From the NCBI RefSeq assembly GCF_013113835.1, contig NZ_VTYQ01000002.1, positions 248,001 to 312,000 on the forward strand: DNA of 64,000 nt, read 5' to 3'. Of this stretch, positions 55,821 to 64,000 are shown piece by piece. A model generated the notes under the pieces. The model saw nothing but the letters and a program-made list of their open reading frames with translations. It had not been told where the DNA came from and ran no database searches. A program made the translations under genes and the position numbers. The first letter of the stretch is position 1, and each line of letters begins with the position of its first letter. The stretch is from Vibrio sp. RE88. Its GTDB lineage: Bacteria > Pseudomonadota > Gammaproteobacteria > Enterobacterales > Vibrionaceae.

Positions 55821-56339
55821 ATGCCAACTCCTGCGTATATGTCTATCACGGGCGAAACTCAAGGCGATATCACAAAAGATGCTTACTCAGCTGACTCAGT
55901 TGGTAACTCATGGCAAGAAGCACACGTTGATGAGTTTCTAGTTCAAGAACTTGATCACGTACTAACTATTCCACGTGATCCACAAAGTGGTCAGCCAACA
56001 GGTCAGCGTGTTCACAAGCCTGTAATCGTAACTAAGGCACAAGACTGCTGTTCACCACTTCTATTCAACGCACTAGTTTCTGGTGAAAAACTACCTGAGT
56101 GTAACATCAAGTTCTACCGTACTTCTGTACAAGGTAAGCAAGAGCACTACTACACAATCAAACTAATTGATGCTCTTCTAGTTGATATGCAAACTCGTAT
56201 GGCTCACTGTCAAGACGCTGCTACTTCTGACCGTGTAACTGAAGAAGTACTGAGCTTCACTTACCGTGCAATCGAAGTTACTCACGAAGTAATGGGTAAA
56301 GGCGGTAACGACGACTGGCGTGCTCCACGCGAAGCGTAA
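55821..56339 (+). CDS. hcp: T6SS tube protein Hcp (TssD)
   Basis: The 172-residue protein forms hexameric rings stacked into the T6SS inner tube and is secreted. The sequence follows V. cholerae Hcp closely in key stretches: MPTPAYMSITGETQGDI, IPRDPQSGQPTGQRVHKPV, and DDWRAPREA at the C-terminus. A GAAGGAATA ribosome site precedes the ATG. Codon choice is strongly biased to frequent codons compared with flanking genes, which fits a highly expressed structural protein. It is followed by a stable hairpin before vgrG, and driven by the sigma-54 promoter upstream. Confidence 0.97.
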   Translation: MPTPAYMSITGETQGDITKDAYSADSVGNSWQEAHVDEFLVQELDHVLTIPRDPQSGQPTGQRVHKPVIVTKAQDCCSPLLFNALVSGEKLPECNIKFYRTSVQGKQEHYYTIKLIDALLVDMQTRMAHCQDAATSDRVTEEVLSFTYRAIEVTHEVMGKGGNDDWRAPREA

Positions 56340-56359
56340 GATTTTCTTACCGAACGCTA

Positions 56360-56389
56360 AGGGCCAACCTATGTTGGCCCTGATCTTAT
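56360..56389 (+). terminator. Hairpin between hcp and vgrG
   Basis: A perfect 9-bp stem (AGGGCCAAC/GTTGGCCCT, CTAT loop, 56360-56381) followed by GATCTTATTATT. It probably acts as a partial terminator or 3' stabiliser giving more hcp than vgrG mRNA. Confidence 0.6.
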
Positions 56390-56410
56390 TATTTGTATCA
56401 GGTAAAAGGT

Positions 56411-58489
56411 ATGACGATTGACGTAGAATTTAAATTTGAGGTTCAGGGCAGTAGCCATGAATTTCGTGTTGAAAGTTTTCAAGTGACTGAAGAACTGTCG
56501 AAACCATTTCAAGTCAGCCTCTCATTACTTTCACTTGATGCTGATATTACGTTCGACGAACTTATTCGCAAACCAGCATTGCTGACATTGTTTGGTCAGG
56601 GTGTTGGTTCTGCTCGTTTGTTCCACGGCGTGGTAAATGAAGTACGATTCCTCGGCTCTGGTCGCAGATTCTCGCGTTACCAGATTATTCTTGTTCCACA
56701 GATGTGGTTCATGACCCAGCGCCAAGATTGCCGAATTTTTCAGAATTTGGCTGCACCAGATATCATTTCTCAGGTGCTAGATGATGCCTCTGTCACCGAC
56801 TACCGTCTTGACCTTTCCGGTGTTTATCCTCCTAAGGAATATGTTCTTCAGTACCGAGAAAGCGATAGTAACTTTGTTCAACGTATGCTTGCTGAGCATG
56901 GTATGTGGTACTACTTCGAGCATACAGAAGGCAACCACACTATGGTCATTGTTGATAGCAATGACGCAATTCCAGAGCTGTTAAGCACACCTCTCAACGC
57001 ATCCTATTTAGGTCCAGTGGTGTATCACTCGGATGCAGGCGGTGTGGCTGACCGTGAGCATATCTTTGACCTTGCGGCGATCAACCGAGTTAGAACCGGT
57101 AGTACAACATATACCGACTACAATTATGAACAACCTAAGATCCCGCAGGAAATGTCCAGTGATGGTCCTTTAGATCAGGATCTTAAGCAGTTTGACTACC
57201 CAGGTCGTTATGTTGACCCTGCAATGGGACAAGTCCGTGCGTCAGAATGGATTGCCGATCATCAGGTAGAGAATCAACAAATTGAAGCGGCGTCTAACAT
57301 CATGAGAATGGTGCCGGGTTACAGCTTTAATATTGGTGAGCACCCACGTAGCGCGATTAACCGTGATTACACTATGCTGTCAGTTATTCATAGTGGCCAC
57401 GATCCTCAGGTTCATGAGGACGAAAACAGCGGTTTGCCAACCACTTATCAGAACCAGTTTATCTGTATCCCACGTGATGTGATCTTCAAGGCACCTAAAC
57501 TACCAGCACCTATGGTTGATGGGCCTCAGACGGCGGTTGTTGTAGGCCCTGCAGGCGAAGAAATCTACACGGATAAACTTGGCCGAATCAAGGTTCAATT
57601 CCATTGGGACAGATACGGTAACAATGACGAGCATGCTAGCTGTTGGATTCGTGTTAGCCAATCAATGGCAGCACCAACTTGGGGTGCCGTGTATCTGCCA
57701 CGTATTGGACACGAAGTTGTGGTTACCTTCCTTGAGGGAGACCCAGACCGCCCACTAGTAACGGGCGCGGTATACAATGGTCTACATTACCCTCCTTACT
57801 CATTGCCTGAGAATAAAACGCGTACGACATTCCGAACTCAGACCCATAAGGGAACGGGTTACAACGAGATGAGCTTCGAAGACGAAGCAAATCAGGAAGA
57901 AATCTACTTCCATGCTCAAAAAGATATGTCGACCAAGGTGCTGAATAACCGTTACCGCGATATCGGCCAAGATGAGTTTCTGAAAGTAGGGCGCCATCAG
58001 ACAAACGAAGTTCACGGTGATCACAAAGAAACCATCGACGGTCATAAAACGACTCAGGTGAACAGTACGTTTACCGAAACAGTTGAACAAGATGTCACGG
58101 TTACCTACAACGCAAACGAAACTCAATCGGTTAAGAATAACTCGACACTTGAAATCGGCGACAATCGCTCAACTAAGATTGGCAAAAACGACGATCTAGA
58201 CGTTGGTGAAAACAGTAACCTGACTGTCGGTGCTTCTCGTTCTGCTGATATTGGTGCTGATGACAATCTGACGGTCGGTGGCAACCTTACGGTTTCTGTG
58301 AAAGGAAACACCTCATACAAAGCAGATGCCGCAACACAGGTGATCAGTGGTGACAAAATCGTACTGAAAACAGGTGGCTCTTCTTTGGTCATGAACAGCG
58401 ATGGAAGTATCAAGCTTTCCGGTTCTTCCATAACGGTTGAAGGCAGCGACAAAGTTGTGATTAAAGGTGGCAACGTAGCGATTAACTAA
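56411..58489 (+). CDS. vgrG: T6SS spike protein VgrG (TssI)
   Basis: The trimeric spike at the tube tip, 692 residues from ATG 56411 (AGG nine bases upstream; an in-frame TTG at 56393 would add six residues). It has the gp27-like N-terminal region (VESFQVTEELSKPFQVSLSLLS, YRESDSNFVQRMLAEHGMWYYFEH). The gp5-like OB fold follows (GPAGEEIYTDKLGRIKVQFHWDRYG). A DUF-type beta-helix of repeated strands with VG/NLT motifs runs about 520-680. The chain ends at GGNVAIN, so there is no effector extension. Its stop overlaps the next start by one base (TAATG). Effectors must be carried non-covalently. Confidence 0.96.
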   Translation: MTIDVEFKFEVQGSSHEFRVESFQVTEELSKPFQVSLSLLSLDADITFDELIRKPALLTLFGQGVGSARLFHGVVNEVRFLGSGRRFSRYQIILVPQMWFMTQRQDCRIFQNLAAPDIISQVLDDASVTDYRLDLSGVYPPKEYVLQYRESDSNFVQRMLAEHGMWYYFEHTEGNHTMVIVDSNDAIPELLSTPLNASYLGPVVYHSDAGGVADREHIFDLAAINRVRTGSTTYTDYNYEQPKIPQEMSSDGPLDQDLKQFDYPGRYVDPAMGQVRASEWIADHQVENQQIEAASNIMRMVPGYSFNIGEHPRSAINRDYTMLSVIHSGHDPQVHEDENSGLPTTYQNQFICIPRDVIFKAPKLPAPMVDGPQTAVVVGPAGEEIYTDKLGRIKVQFHWDRYGNNDEHASCWIRVSQSMAAPTWGAVYLPRIGHEVVVTFLEGDPDRPLVTGAVYNGLHYPPYSLPENKTRTTFRTQTHKGTGYNEMSFEDEANQEEIYFHAQKDMSTKVLNNRYRDIGQDEFLKVGRHQTNEVHGDHKETIDGHKTTQVNSTFTETVEQDVTVTYNANETQSVKNNSTLEIGDNRSTKIGKNDDLDVGENSNLTVGASRSADIGADDNLTVGGNLTVSVKGNTSYKADAATQVISGDKIVLKTGGSSLVMNSDGSIKLSGSSITVEGSDKVVIKGGNVAIN

Positions 58490-58974
58490 TGAAGCAGCAC
58501 AAACACTTAGAACAATTTGAACAAGAAACGCAGCAAGCCGAGCAATCGGCTTGCTTTTCCCGTTTTGGCACCATAGTGGATTTTAACGAAACTCAAGACA
58601 GTGTCAGAGTCGACTTTGAAGGCAACCCATTCGGACAACCTTTGTCTGCAAGATTAGGTCGCGGCTTTAGAAAATCTGAACTTCAGTTAGCGATGGATAA
58701 TAAGCTGAATTGTCGTATTGAATTCATTAATCAGGACGTCAGTTTACCTGTTGTTACTGATATCTTCTTTTCAATGCTCGATGATGGGAATGAGCTTGTT
58801 ATTCGCGCAGAGAAAATGACGATAGAAACGTCTCAAGAGTTGATTGTGAAAAGTGGTGAGACTCAAACTCGCTACAGCGGCAGAGATGGGCGAATAACTA
58901 CACAAGCTAAGTATGTGACCTCTCAAGCAGAAAAAGCACAGAAGATTCAAGGTGGAACGATTGCCATCAACTGA
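58489..58974 (+). CDS. DUF6484-like T6SS protein with VgrG-like tail
   Basis: The 161-residue protein is coupled to vgrG by a one-base overlap. The middle (SRFGTIVDFNETQDSVRVDFEGNPFGQPLSARLGRG) is a small beta-barrel resembling DUF6484 proteins found beside T6SS genes. The last 50 residues are beta-repeat-like (AEKMTIETSQELIVKSGETQTRYSG) and end in GGTIAIN, nearly the same tail as VgrG (GGNVAIN). It may join or cap the spike, or help load cargo; this is inference. Confidence 0.7.
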   Translation: MKQHKHLEQFEQETQQAEQSACFSRFGTIVDFNETQDSVRVDFEGNPFGQPLSARLGRGFRKSELQLAMDNKLNCRIEFINQDVSLPVVTDIFFSMLDDGNELVIRAEKMTIETSQELIVKSGETQTRYSGRDGRITTQAKYVTSQAEKAQKIQGGTIAIN

Positions 58975-58993
58975 TCGAACATGCAGATAAACT

Positions 58994-60313
58994 ATGAGAC
59001 AAAGAATTACTAAAGAACAGCTTAACTCTGCGTTAACCAATGAAGATCTGGCTAAAGCGATAGAGACATTAGACGCAGAGATTGCCCAGTTGAGCGAATT
59101 GAATCCAACGTGGCTTGAATTTTGTCGCGAAAAATCCGCAATCGCCGTCGAATCATTGTCTTTTCTTTTTAGGCAATGGGTGAGATTACATCGAAAAGGC
59201 TACCCTTCGAATTCACAGGATTATCTGCGTTTGGTTGAGCGTCAGATGCGTGATGTTAAACAAGTCTATGTTGCGTTCTACCGGCTAAGTCCCGGATTGG
59301 TGTATGAATTAAAAGATTCAGCACCAGAGCTCTTTATTTGGCTGATGCTTGAACCTGAATTTGACCAAGAGCGTCAGCACTTACTCGCAGCAATCAAAAC
59401 TGCTGAAACTATCGATTCTAAAGACGCGACATTGCTGATCTTACATTCCAAGCTAGCGCATCTTGACATTACCTTAGCTCAACTGATTGAGGGTAAGGTA
59501 TCTGCTAGCACGTTATGCTTTGATTTGATGCGATTACGCCAGACATTAAGTATTGGGCTTGCTAAGCATTGGATAAAAGAAGAAGCACTGAAAGAACAAG
59601 ATGTACATCCTGTTCTGGCTAAGTTCGATGTTGAAGACAGCGTTGAATGGATCAATGAAATCCAGAACGACGAAAAATACTTGTTTGAGTTGTTACTTTG
59701 TAAGCACGACCGAGGCACCTGGTTTAGAAAACGTTTCGGTGTTCAAGAACAAGACCTACCTAGTGAGTATGTCATTACCTTTGCAAAGCTTTTGGAATTG
59801 GTTGAGTTCAACCAGTTTGATCCTAGTACCGATATGGCTCCGATTCAGATGGTGCTAACTGGCAAACCTGAATGGATCTTAGCTGCTTTAGAGCACGTAA
59901 TGACGCTTGATGAAGAGCAGGGCGAGGAATGGCTGTTCGCTCTTGATATAGTCTACGGTGAGCGCTTTCCGCTTAATCCTCATGAACTGGGCGTTGAGTA
60001 TGAATGGGAAGAAGCCATCGCCTCACTCGAGGATTGGTGTGATTCCAACGAGCATCACGTAAACAAGGCAATGCGATTAGGTGAGGCTCTGACCTTTGAA
60101 TCGACTGTGCGTGCGATGACTAACGAACGAATTCCAGAGCACTATCGATCATGGATATGGCGACATTTGTGTATTCATGGCCGTGTCTACATTCCATGGG
60201 AATGGTCAATGCCTGCGGTGCAGCAAGATTGGTTGTTTAGCAAAGTGTCAGATCAACCTGCTGCTATCGAGCGATTTAACCTAAGGAATCAGAATGCAAC
60301 TGTGGGATATTGA
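58994..60313 (+). CDS. T6SS-cluster protein of unknown function (helical repeats)
   Basis: A 439-residue cytoplasmic protein, rich in helices and acidic residues, without signal or membrane segments. The N-terminal half is mostly helical (KAIETLDAEIAQLSEL, LDITLAQLIEG). The C-terminal half has HEAT-like stretches (EWILAALEHVMTLDEEQGEEWLFALDIVYG) and conserved aromatic patches (RSWIWRHLCIHGRVYIPWEW). It may belong to the TIGR02270-type T6SS-associated proteins, but I cannot confirm this. Its 3' end overlaps the DUF2169 gene by 20 bp, so it is part of the same operon. Confidence 0.7.
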   Translation: MRQRITKEQLNSALTNEDLAKAIETLDAEIAQLSELNPTWLEFCREKSAIAVESLSFLFRQWVRLHRKGYPSNSQDYLRLVERQMRDVKQVYVAFYRLSPGLVYELKDSAPELFIWLMLEPEFDQERQHLLAAIKTAETIDSKDATLLILHSKLAHLDITLAQLIEGKVSASTLCFDLMRLRQTLSIGLAKHWIKEEALKEQDVHPVLAKFDVEDSVEWINEIQNDEKYLFELLLCKHDRGTWFRKRFGVQEQDLPSEYVITFAKLLELVEFNQFDPSTDMAPIQMVLTGKPEWILAALEHVMTLDEEQGEEWLFALDIVYGERFPLNPHELGVEYEWEEAIASLEDWCDSNEHHVNKAMRLGEALTFESTVRAMTNERIPEHYRSWIWRHLCIHGRVYIPWEWSMPAVQQDWLFSKVSDQPAAIERFNLRNQNATVGY

Positions 60314-61277
60314 ACAAGCAACAGATCTGCTGGTGAAAGGTCGTTTTCAACGTGATGAAAACGGCCATGAAGTCTGGGTCCTTACAGCGAAGCGCCAGTG
60401 GAATCTTAACGAAAAAGTGTGGGAAGAGGTCCCAGCGGAAGAAATCTACGACGACCCGATTTATCTCGGTGAACCGGGTTTATCGGCGATGAAAGTTGAC
60501 CACGAGTTTCCTGTCTCCAAACAAAACACTGATGTATTGGTTTATGGCAAAGCCCGTGCGTATGCCAAACGCCCAGTGACCTATCACGAATGCAGAATAC
60601 TTATCGATAATCACATTGATAAAAGCATTGCAGTGCACGGTGAGCGACAATGGGTACAACATGGCGGAAGTGTAACGGTTTCTCACCCCAAAGCTTATGT
60701 GGAGGCTGAGATTGACCACTCTAGGGCGTTAGGTGGTGATGAGAGAAACCGTGTCGGTTCTGGTATTGCAAAAAGCAGTGAAGAATTATTAGCCAGACCC
60801 GTTCCATCGGTTTTCTTTCCTAATGAAGAGTGGGCGCCGAACACCAAGCCTCTGAGAGTTGCTGGCCTTGGACCTATTCCTCCATTTTTTTCGGAAAGAA
60901 CGCGATACGCCGGCACATTTGATGAGCATTGGAAAGAGTATCGACGCCCTCTGCTGCCTGAAGACTTTGACAGGAAGTTTTATCAATCGGCGCCCGCTGA
61001 CCAGCAGTGCGATGGTTTCTTAGAGGGGGGAGAGCGATTAATGATGAGTGGATTCTCTCATGATGATGTGTTTTCTTTCCGTATTCCTTCGGAGAAGTTT
61101 GTGGCGATAGCAGATTTCGGGGACGAAAAGCTTAGCGCTCCTATGCCAATGTACACGGTGTTTATCGATACAGAAGAAAAGCGTCTTACGATCAGTTATA
61201 CCGCTTCTTTCCCGTGTCAGGCGAAAGAGCACCTTCTGGTATCCTCAACAGTTTCAAAAGCGAGAGAAAACGCATGA
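60294..61277 (+). CDS. DUF2169 family T6SS accessory protein
   Basis: The 327-residue protein follows the DUF2169 pattern: an opening WVLTAKRQWNL segment, then YLGEPGLSAMKVDHEFPVSKQNTDVLVYGKARAY and SIAVHGERQW. These proteins occur in T6SS loci, often linked to PAAR or effector loading; the exact role is not settled. It starts inside the previous gene (20-bp overlap) and ends with a 4-bp ATGA overlap with the next one, so the three are probably translated together. Confidence 0.85.
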   Translation: MQLWDIEQATDLLVKGRFQRDENGHEVWVLTAKRQWNLNEKVWEEVPAEEIYDDPIYLGEPGLSAMKVDHEFPVSKQNTDVLVYGKARAYAKRPVTYHECRILIDNHIDKSIAVHGERQWVQHGGSVTVSHPKAYVEAEIDHSRALGGDERNRVGSGIAKSSEELLARPVPSVFFPNEEWAPNTKPLRVAGLGPIPPFFSERTRYAGTFDEHWKEYRRPLLPEDFDRKFYQSAPADQQCDGFLEGGERLMMSGFSHDDVFSFRIPSEKFVAIADFGDEKLSAPMPMYTVFIDTEEKRLTISYTASFPCQAKEHLLVSSTVSKARENA

Positions 61278-62227
61278 GTAATGTTTACGGCCGATACGTT
61301 TTGGATGTAGATGTTCTGACCCCAATGGGGATGAACTTGGATATTTCTCTCGCTGTTGCTCAAGCGGACTTGGGGCGTTTTAATCAGCACGAAGCAGAAA
61401 ATGGTGTGGATAAATTCACTTATGCTAAAGCTGATTATATTAAAGCAGAGGATAAGCAGGAAAGAGTAGTGGAAATGGTGGATACATTACTTACTTCGAT
61501 GCTTAATAGACTGCCTAAAACATTAAAACCAGTCCCTGTTATTCTGTCTGTCCCTGAGTCAGTGGAAAATAACCAGTTGCTGACATGGGTAGAAGAAAGT
61601 GAGCATGCTAAATGGCTGTCCAAAATCGAGATTTCTAATTCAGGCGGCCCTCGCTTTATTAATGAATCTTTAGGCATGCTAAACCAACAAGATGCCGTTA
61701 TTTGCATTGCGGTTGATTCGCTATATTCGGAGTTAGAAAGCCTTATTTCAGGCCAGAAAGTGATAGGGAGTCAAAATCCATGGGGTTTGATTCCTAGTGA
61801 AGGCGGGGCGGGTGTCATTTTAACTAAGAAGAATATTGTTGAGACACTCAAACTGAAGCCGATTGCCACCTTGGAATATTTCCTCGCTGAGTGGAATACG
61901 ACTGACCGTAGAGGCATGATGCGCTTAGTTCGCAAAGCAGCAAGTGCTTTTGAACAACTAGGACGGGTCTATTCAGACATGAATAATTCTCGTGACAATA
62001 CAGAAGATTACGGATTTGCATTGGGTGCTCGAGCGGAAAAATTTACTAACCCTCAACAACCTACACTCATCAATGACTTGTGGGGTTCAATTGGTCAGGC
62101 GTCCGCATTGGCAATACTGTGCAGCTTTACACAAATGCATCGTTCATCGGATCCAGCTTCTATCTTCATGTACGGTTTGAATGGTGATCGTGGCTTATTA
62201 AGAGCCTCTCTGTGTGACTATGAGTAA
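61274..62227 (+). CDS. Beta-ketoacyl-synthase-like (thiolase fold) T6SS-cluster protein
   Basis: The protein has 317 residues from ATG 61274; an in-frame start 20 codons upstream lies within the previous gene and is less likely. Several stretches look like ketosynthase: an opening LTPMGMNLD (as in GVVTPLG), the PWGLIPSEGGAGVIL segment matching PFxxxRDGFVxGEGAGxLVL, and a late LWGSIGQASALAILCSFTQM matching KxxxGHxxGAxG. The Cys nucleophile and both active-site His are not evident, so it is probably a non-catalytic thiolase-fold protein. Its place in secretion is unknown. Confidence 0.65.
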   Translation: MSNVYGRYVLDVDVLTPMGMNLDISLAVAQADLGRFNQHEAENGVDKFTYAKADYIKAEDKQERVVEMVDTLLTSMLNRLPKTLKPVPVILSVPESVENNQLLTWVEESEHAKWLSKIEISNSGGPRFINESLGMLNQQDAVICIAVDSLYSELESLISGQKVIGSQNPWGLIPSEGGAGVILTKKNIVETLKLKPIATLEYFLAEWNTTDRRGMMRLVRKAASAFEQLGRVYSDMNNSRDNTEDYGFALGARAEKFTNPQQPTLINDLWGSIGQASALAILCSFTQMHRSSDPASIFMYGLNGDRGLLRASLCDYE

Positions 62228-62438
62228 CAAACTTAATACTGCTCCACAATGCGTCATTTTTAATTAATAAAATTGTATTTAAGATGTTAAAGAGTCACGT
62301 GTTGTATCTGTTGAGCTGTCATTCTGACTAAATTGATAGATATAGTGGGCTTTTTATTTTTACGCAGTTGAAAAGCAATATTCAAAATAATTAATATGCC
62401 CCCCTAGTTATTATTATCAGTTGGCCAAAGAGTAAAAC

Positions 62439-64000
62439 GTGTCTGATCAAAATGGATCAAGCGACAGCTATATCAATCAATTAGTTCATAAAGCGATTGA
62501 GAGAAAAAAACAGTTAGAGCAGCAGGAAGCACAAAGAAACAAGCCTAAGTTGGAATATGTTTTATTCTCGCAATTTGATGTACTGGAGTCGTTTCCTTCA
62601 AAAAACGGTAATACAACACTTTACCATCTCGCCAAACAAGGGGAGCCGGAAAAACAAGTGTGTTGTAAAGTCGCAAATGAAGGGACTTCTAACCATGAAC
62701 ACTCATTGTTGATTGGCGAAGCGAGTAAGCTTGAAATATCTCAACATCCTAGCGTTGCTGACTTCATCAAGATCGGTAATGAATTTGATCGCCCTTACAT
62801 CATGTATGAGTGGATACATGGTGAGTCGCTGGCCGAAAAAATAGAAAGACACGCCAAAAAAGGCTTCCGTCACGATCACATCGCCTGGCTTATCTACCAA
62901 TTAGCCGGCGCTTTGGAATATATGCACACTCGTGGTGTGTGTCATTTAGATATTAAGCCTGCCAATGTTCTTGTTGGCGAAGATGATAGCGTGAAGCTCA
63001 TTGACTTTGGGGCTGCCCGATACACTGAAGAATCGGAAGGACCTTCAGAAGTGAGCATGAATTATGCGTCTCCAATGTATGTCGAAAGCGGCATCGCTAA
63101 ACCTCAGGATGACGTTTATTCGCTGGCACTACTGACTGGGCACTTATTCCTTGGTTCTACCTATGGTGACGTTTGGCGTCAACTGTTGGGACAGAACAAG
63201 CGTTGCCAATTGATTCCTAAACACGTGTGGTCACTGCTTAAGAACGTACTTAATAAGCCGAGAGCGCACGGCTATACCGCAATTTCATTTGCTCAGGCCT
63301 TGGCTCGAATCGATACCCAAGCATTGAAGTCAGATAATAGTGCGCCGATCTTCTCTAACCTAAGAAATGCTGATCTCGTTCTGACACAGCATAGCGTGGC
63401 AGACAAGTTTGCTCTTGGTCGCTTTAAGTATCTTGAAGCTGCGTTGGTGGCGTCTGTCGTATTGGTTACCGGAACCTATTTTTACGACTATGTACAACCT
63501 GAGTGGAAGCCATCGGTGAAATCCGGTTTTGGTGATTCAACGGCGTTGGTGAATACGATTAAGCCTGCGCAAACGGCGGCGTTTCTAGCTCAGCCTCCGT
63601 GGAAGATTGAATACGCGCTAGACGATATGTCTAGTGATGTTGTCATGATGGCGCCTTATCAGGACGCTTATCGTGTACAGCAAACCAAACTTCTCAATGT
63701 CTACCAGCACAACGAAGACAGTTTAGCGGCAAGAAGACAAGTCGCTGAGAGTATTCCTGTTGTACTTAAAGATATTCGCTCTCAGCTGGTTTCACTGCAT
63801 CAAAGCCTAAACAACGACGGTGTCCTTTTCGCAAAATCTGAGCGCTCGTTTAATGAAGTAATGTCCAACCTGAATAGGCTCACAGTTGAGGCACAGAAAG
63901 TGTCTAACTATATGGGTAAGCAGGACGACGAACTTGTCAGCTTGATTCTAAGTGGTCGTGCAAAAGCAGTAGATGACTACATGAAAACAGCTTGGGCAAA
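62439..64000 (+). CDS. PpkA-type Ser/Thr protein kinase with one membrane segment (3' end beyond the window)
   Basis: The frame opens at GTG 62439 (AGAG six bases upstream) and runs to the window edge, 520 codons. Residues about 40-310 are a Hanks-type kinase domain: candidate VAIK lysine K77 in VCCKVA, catalytic loop HLDIKPANVLV with D171, K173 and N176, and DFG at 189-191. The catalytic triad reads HLD in place of HRD. The Gly-rich loop is weak. One membrane helix (about 331-351, LVASVVLVTGTYFYDYV) leads to a periplasmic, helical C-terminal part. PpkA-type kinases regulate T6SS assembly post-translationally; the partner phosphatase would lie beyond the window. Confidence 0.85.
   Translation, partial: MSDQNGSSDSYINQLVHKAIERKKQLEQQEAQRNKPKLEYVLFSQFDVLESFPSKNGNTTLYHLAKQGEPEKQVCCKVANEGTSNHEHSLLIGEASKLEISQHPSVADFIKIGNEFDRPYIMYEWIHGESLAEKIERHAKKGFRHDHIAWLIYQLAGALEYMHTRGVCHLDIKPANVLVGEDDSVKLIDFGAARYTEESEGPSEVSMNYASPMYVESGIAKPQDDVYSLALLTGHLFLGSTYGDVWRQLLGQNKRCQLIPKHVWSLLKNVLNKPRAHGYTAISFAQALARIDTQALKSDNSAPIFSNLRNADLVLTQHSVADKFALGRFKYLEAALVASVVLVTGTYFYDYVQPEWKPSVKSGFGDSTALVNTIKPAQTAAFLAQPPWKIEYALDDMSSDVVMMAPYQDAYRVQQTKLLNVYQHNEDSLAARRQVAESIPVVLKDIRSQLVSLHQSLNNDGVLFAKSERSFNEVMSNLNRLTVEAQKVSNYMGKQDDELVSLILSGRAKAVDDYMKTAWA

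Overview
The window is chromosomal DNA of a marine gammaproteobacterium, almost certainly a Vibrio. The basis is the vctPDGC-like and PeuRSA-like ferric-siderophore modules, the many GGDEF proteins, a VieB-like response regulator, a fatty acid cis/trans isomerase gene, and a type VI secretion (T6SS) locus with hcp-vgrG divergent from clpV-vasH, the layout of the Vibrio T6SS2 type. I cannot fix the species. The T6SS2-like locus and siderophore genes suggest the smaller Vibrio chromosome, which is inference.

Layout. 1-6.5 kb: the start of a GGDEF protein (cut by the left edge), then yejABEF, a complete oligopeptide/microcin C-type ABC importer. 6.5-15.9 kb: an M16-family protein without its zinc motif, a membrane diguanylate cyclase, a PAS-GGDEF-EAL phosphodiesterase, a VieB-like REC-TPR regulator, a LysR regulator, a NarL-type regulator with Glu at the phosphorylation site, and a family 3 solute-binding protein. 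15.9-20.1 kb: an S4 RNA-binding protein and a Fur-controlled ferric-siderophore ABC importer. 20.2-26.7 kb: fhs, a small conserved protein, cti, and an ammonium-transporter-GGDEF fusion. 26.8-31.9 kb: an orphan siderophore-binding protein, a TonB-dependent receptor and a two-component system, with Fur boxes. 32-41.2 kb: a VRR-NUC nuclease, an OFA-type MFS carrier, a DUF3332 lipoprotein, a chemoreceptor, and two tandem paralogues joining a solute-binding domain to GGDEF. 41.3-43.3 kb: a tRNA-Gly, an M23 endopeptidase, and an AT-rich gap with a probable small RNA.

43.3-51 kb holds the least characterised part. It has a protein with a MIX-like motif and a transthyretin-like segment, a lipoprotein, and a 1577-residue protein with an internal OmpA-like domain whose start codon overlaps the lipoprotein stop. 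I read this as a candidate T6SS effector cassette (adaptor, immunity lipoprotein, effector). 51-64 kb is the T6SS itself: vasH and clpV on the minus strand; hcp (behind a sigma-54 promoter), vgrG, a DUF6484 protein, a hypothetical protein, a DUF2169 protein, a ketosynthase-fold protein and a Ser/Thr kinase on the plus strand. The locus runs off the right edge, so the sheath, baseplate and membrane-complex genes are not seen.

Three themes tie the window together: c-di-GMP signalling driven by periplasmic or transported ligands, iron-siderophore uptake under Fur and a dedicated sensor, and contact-dependent secretion.
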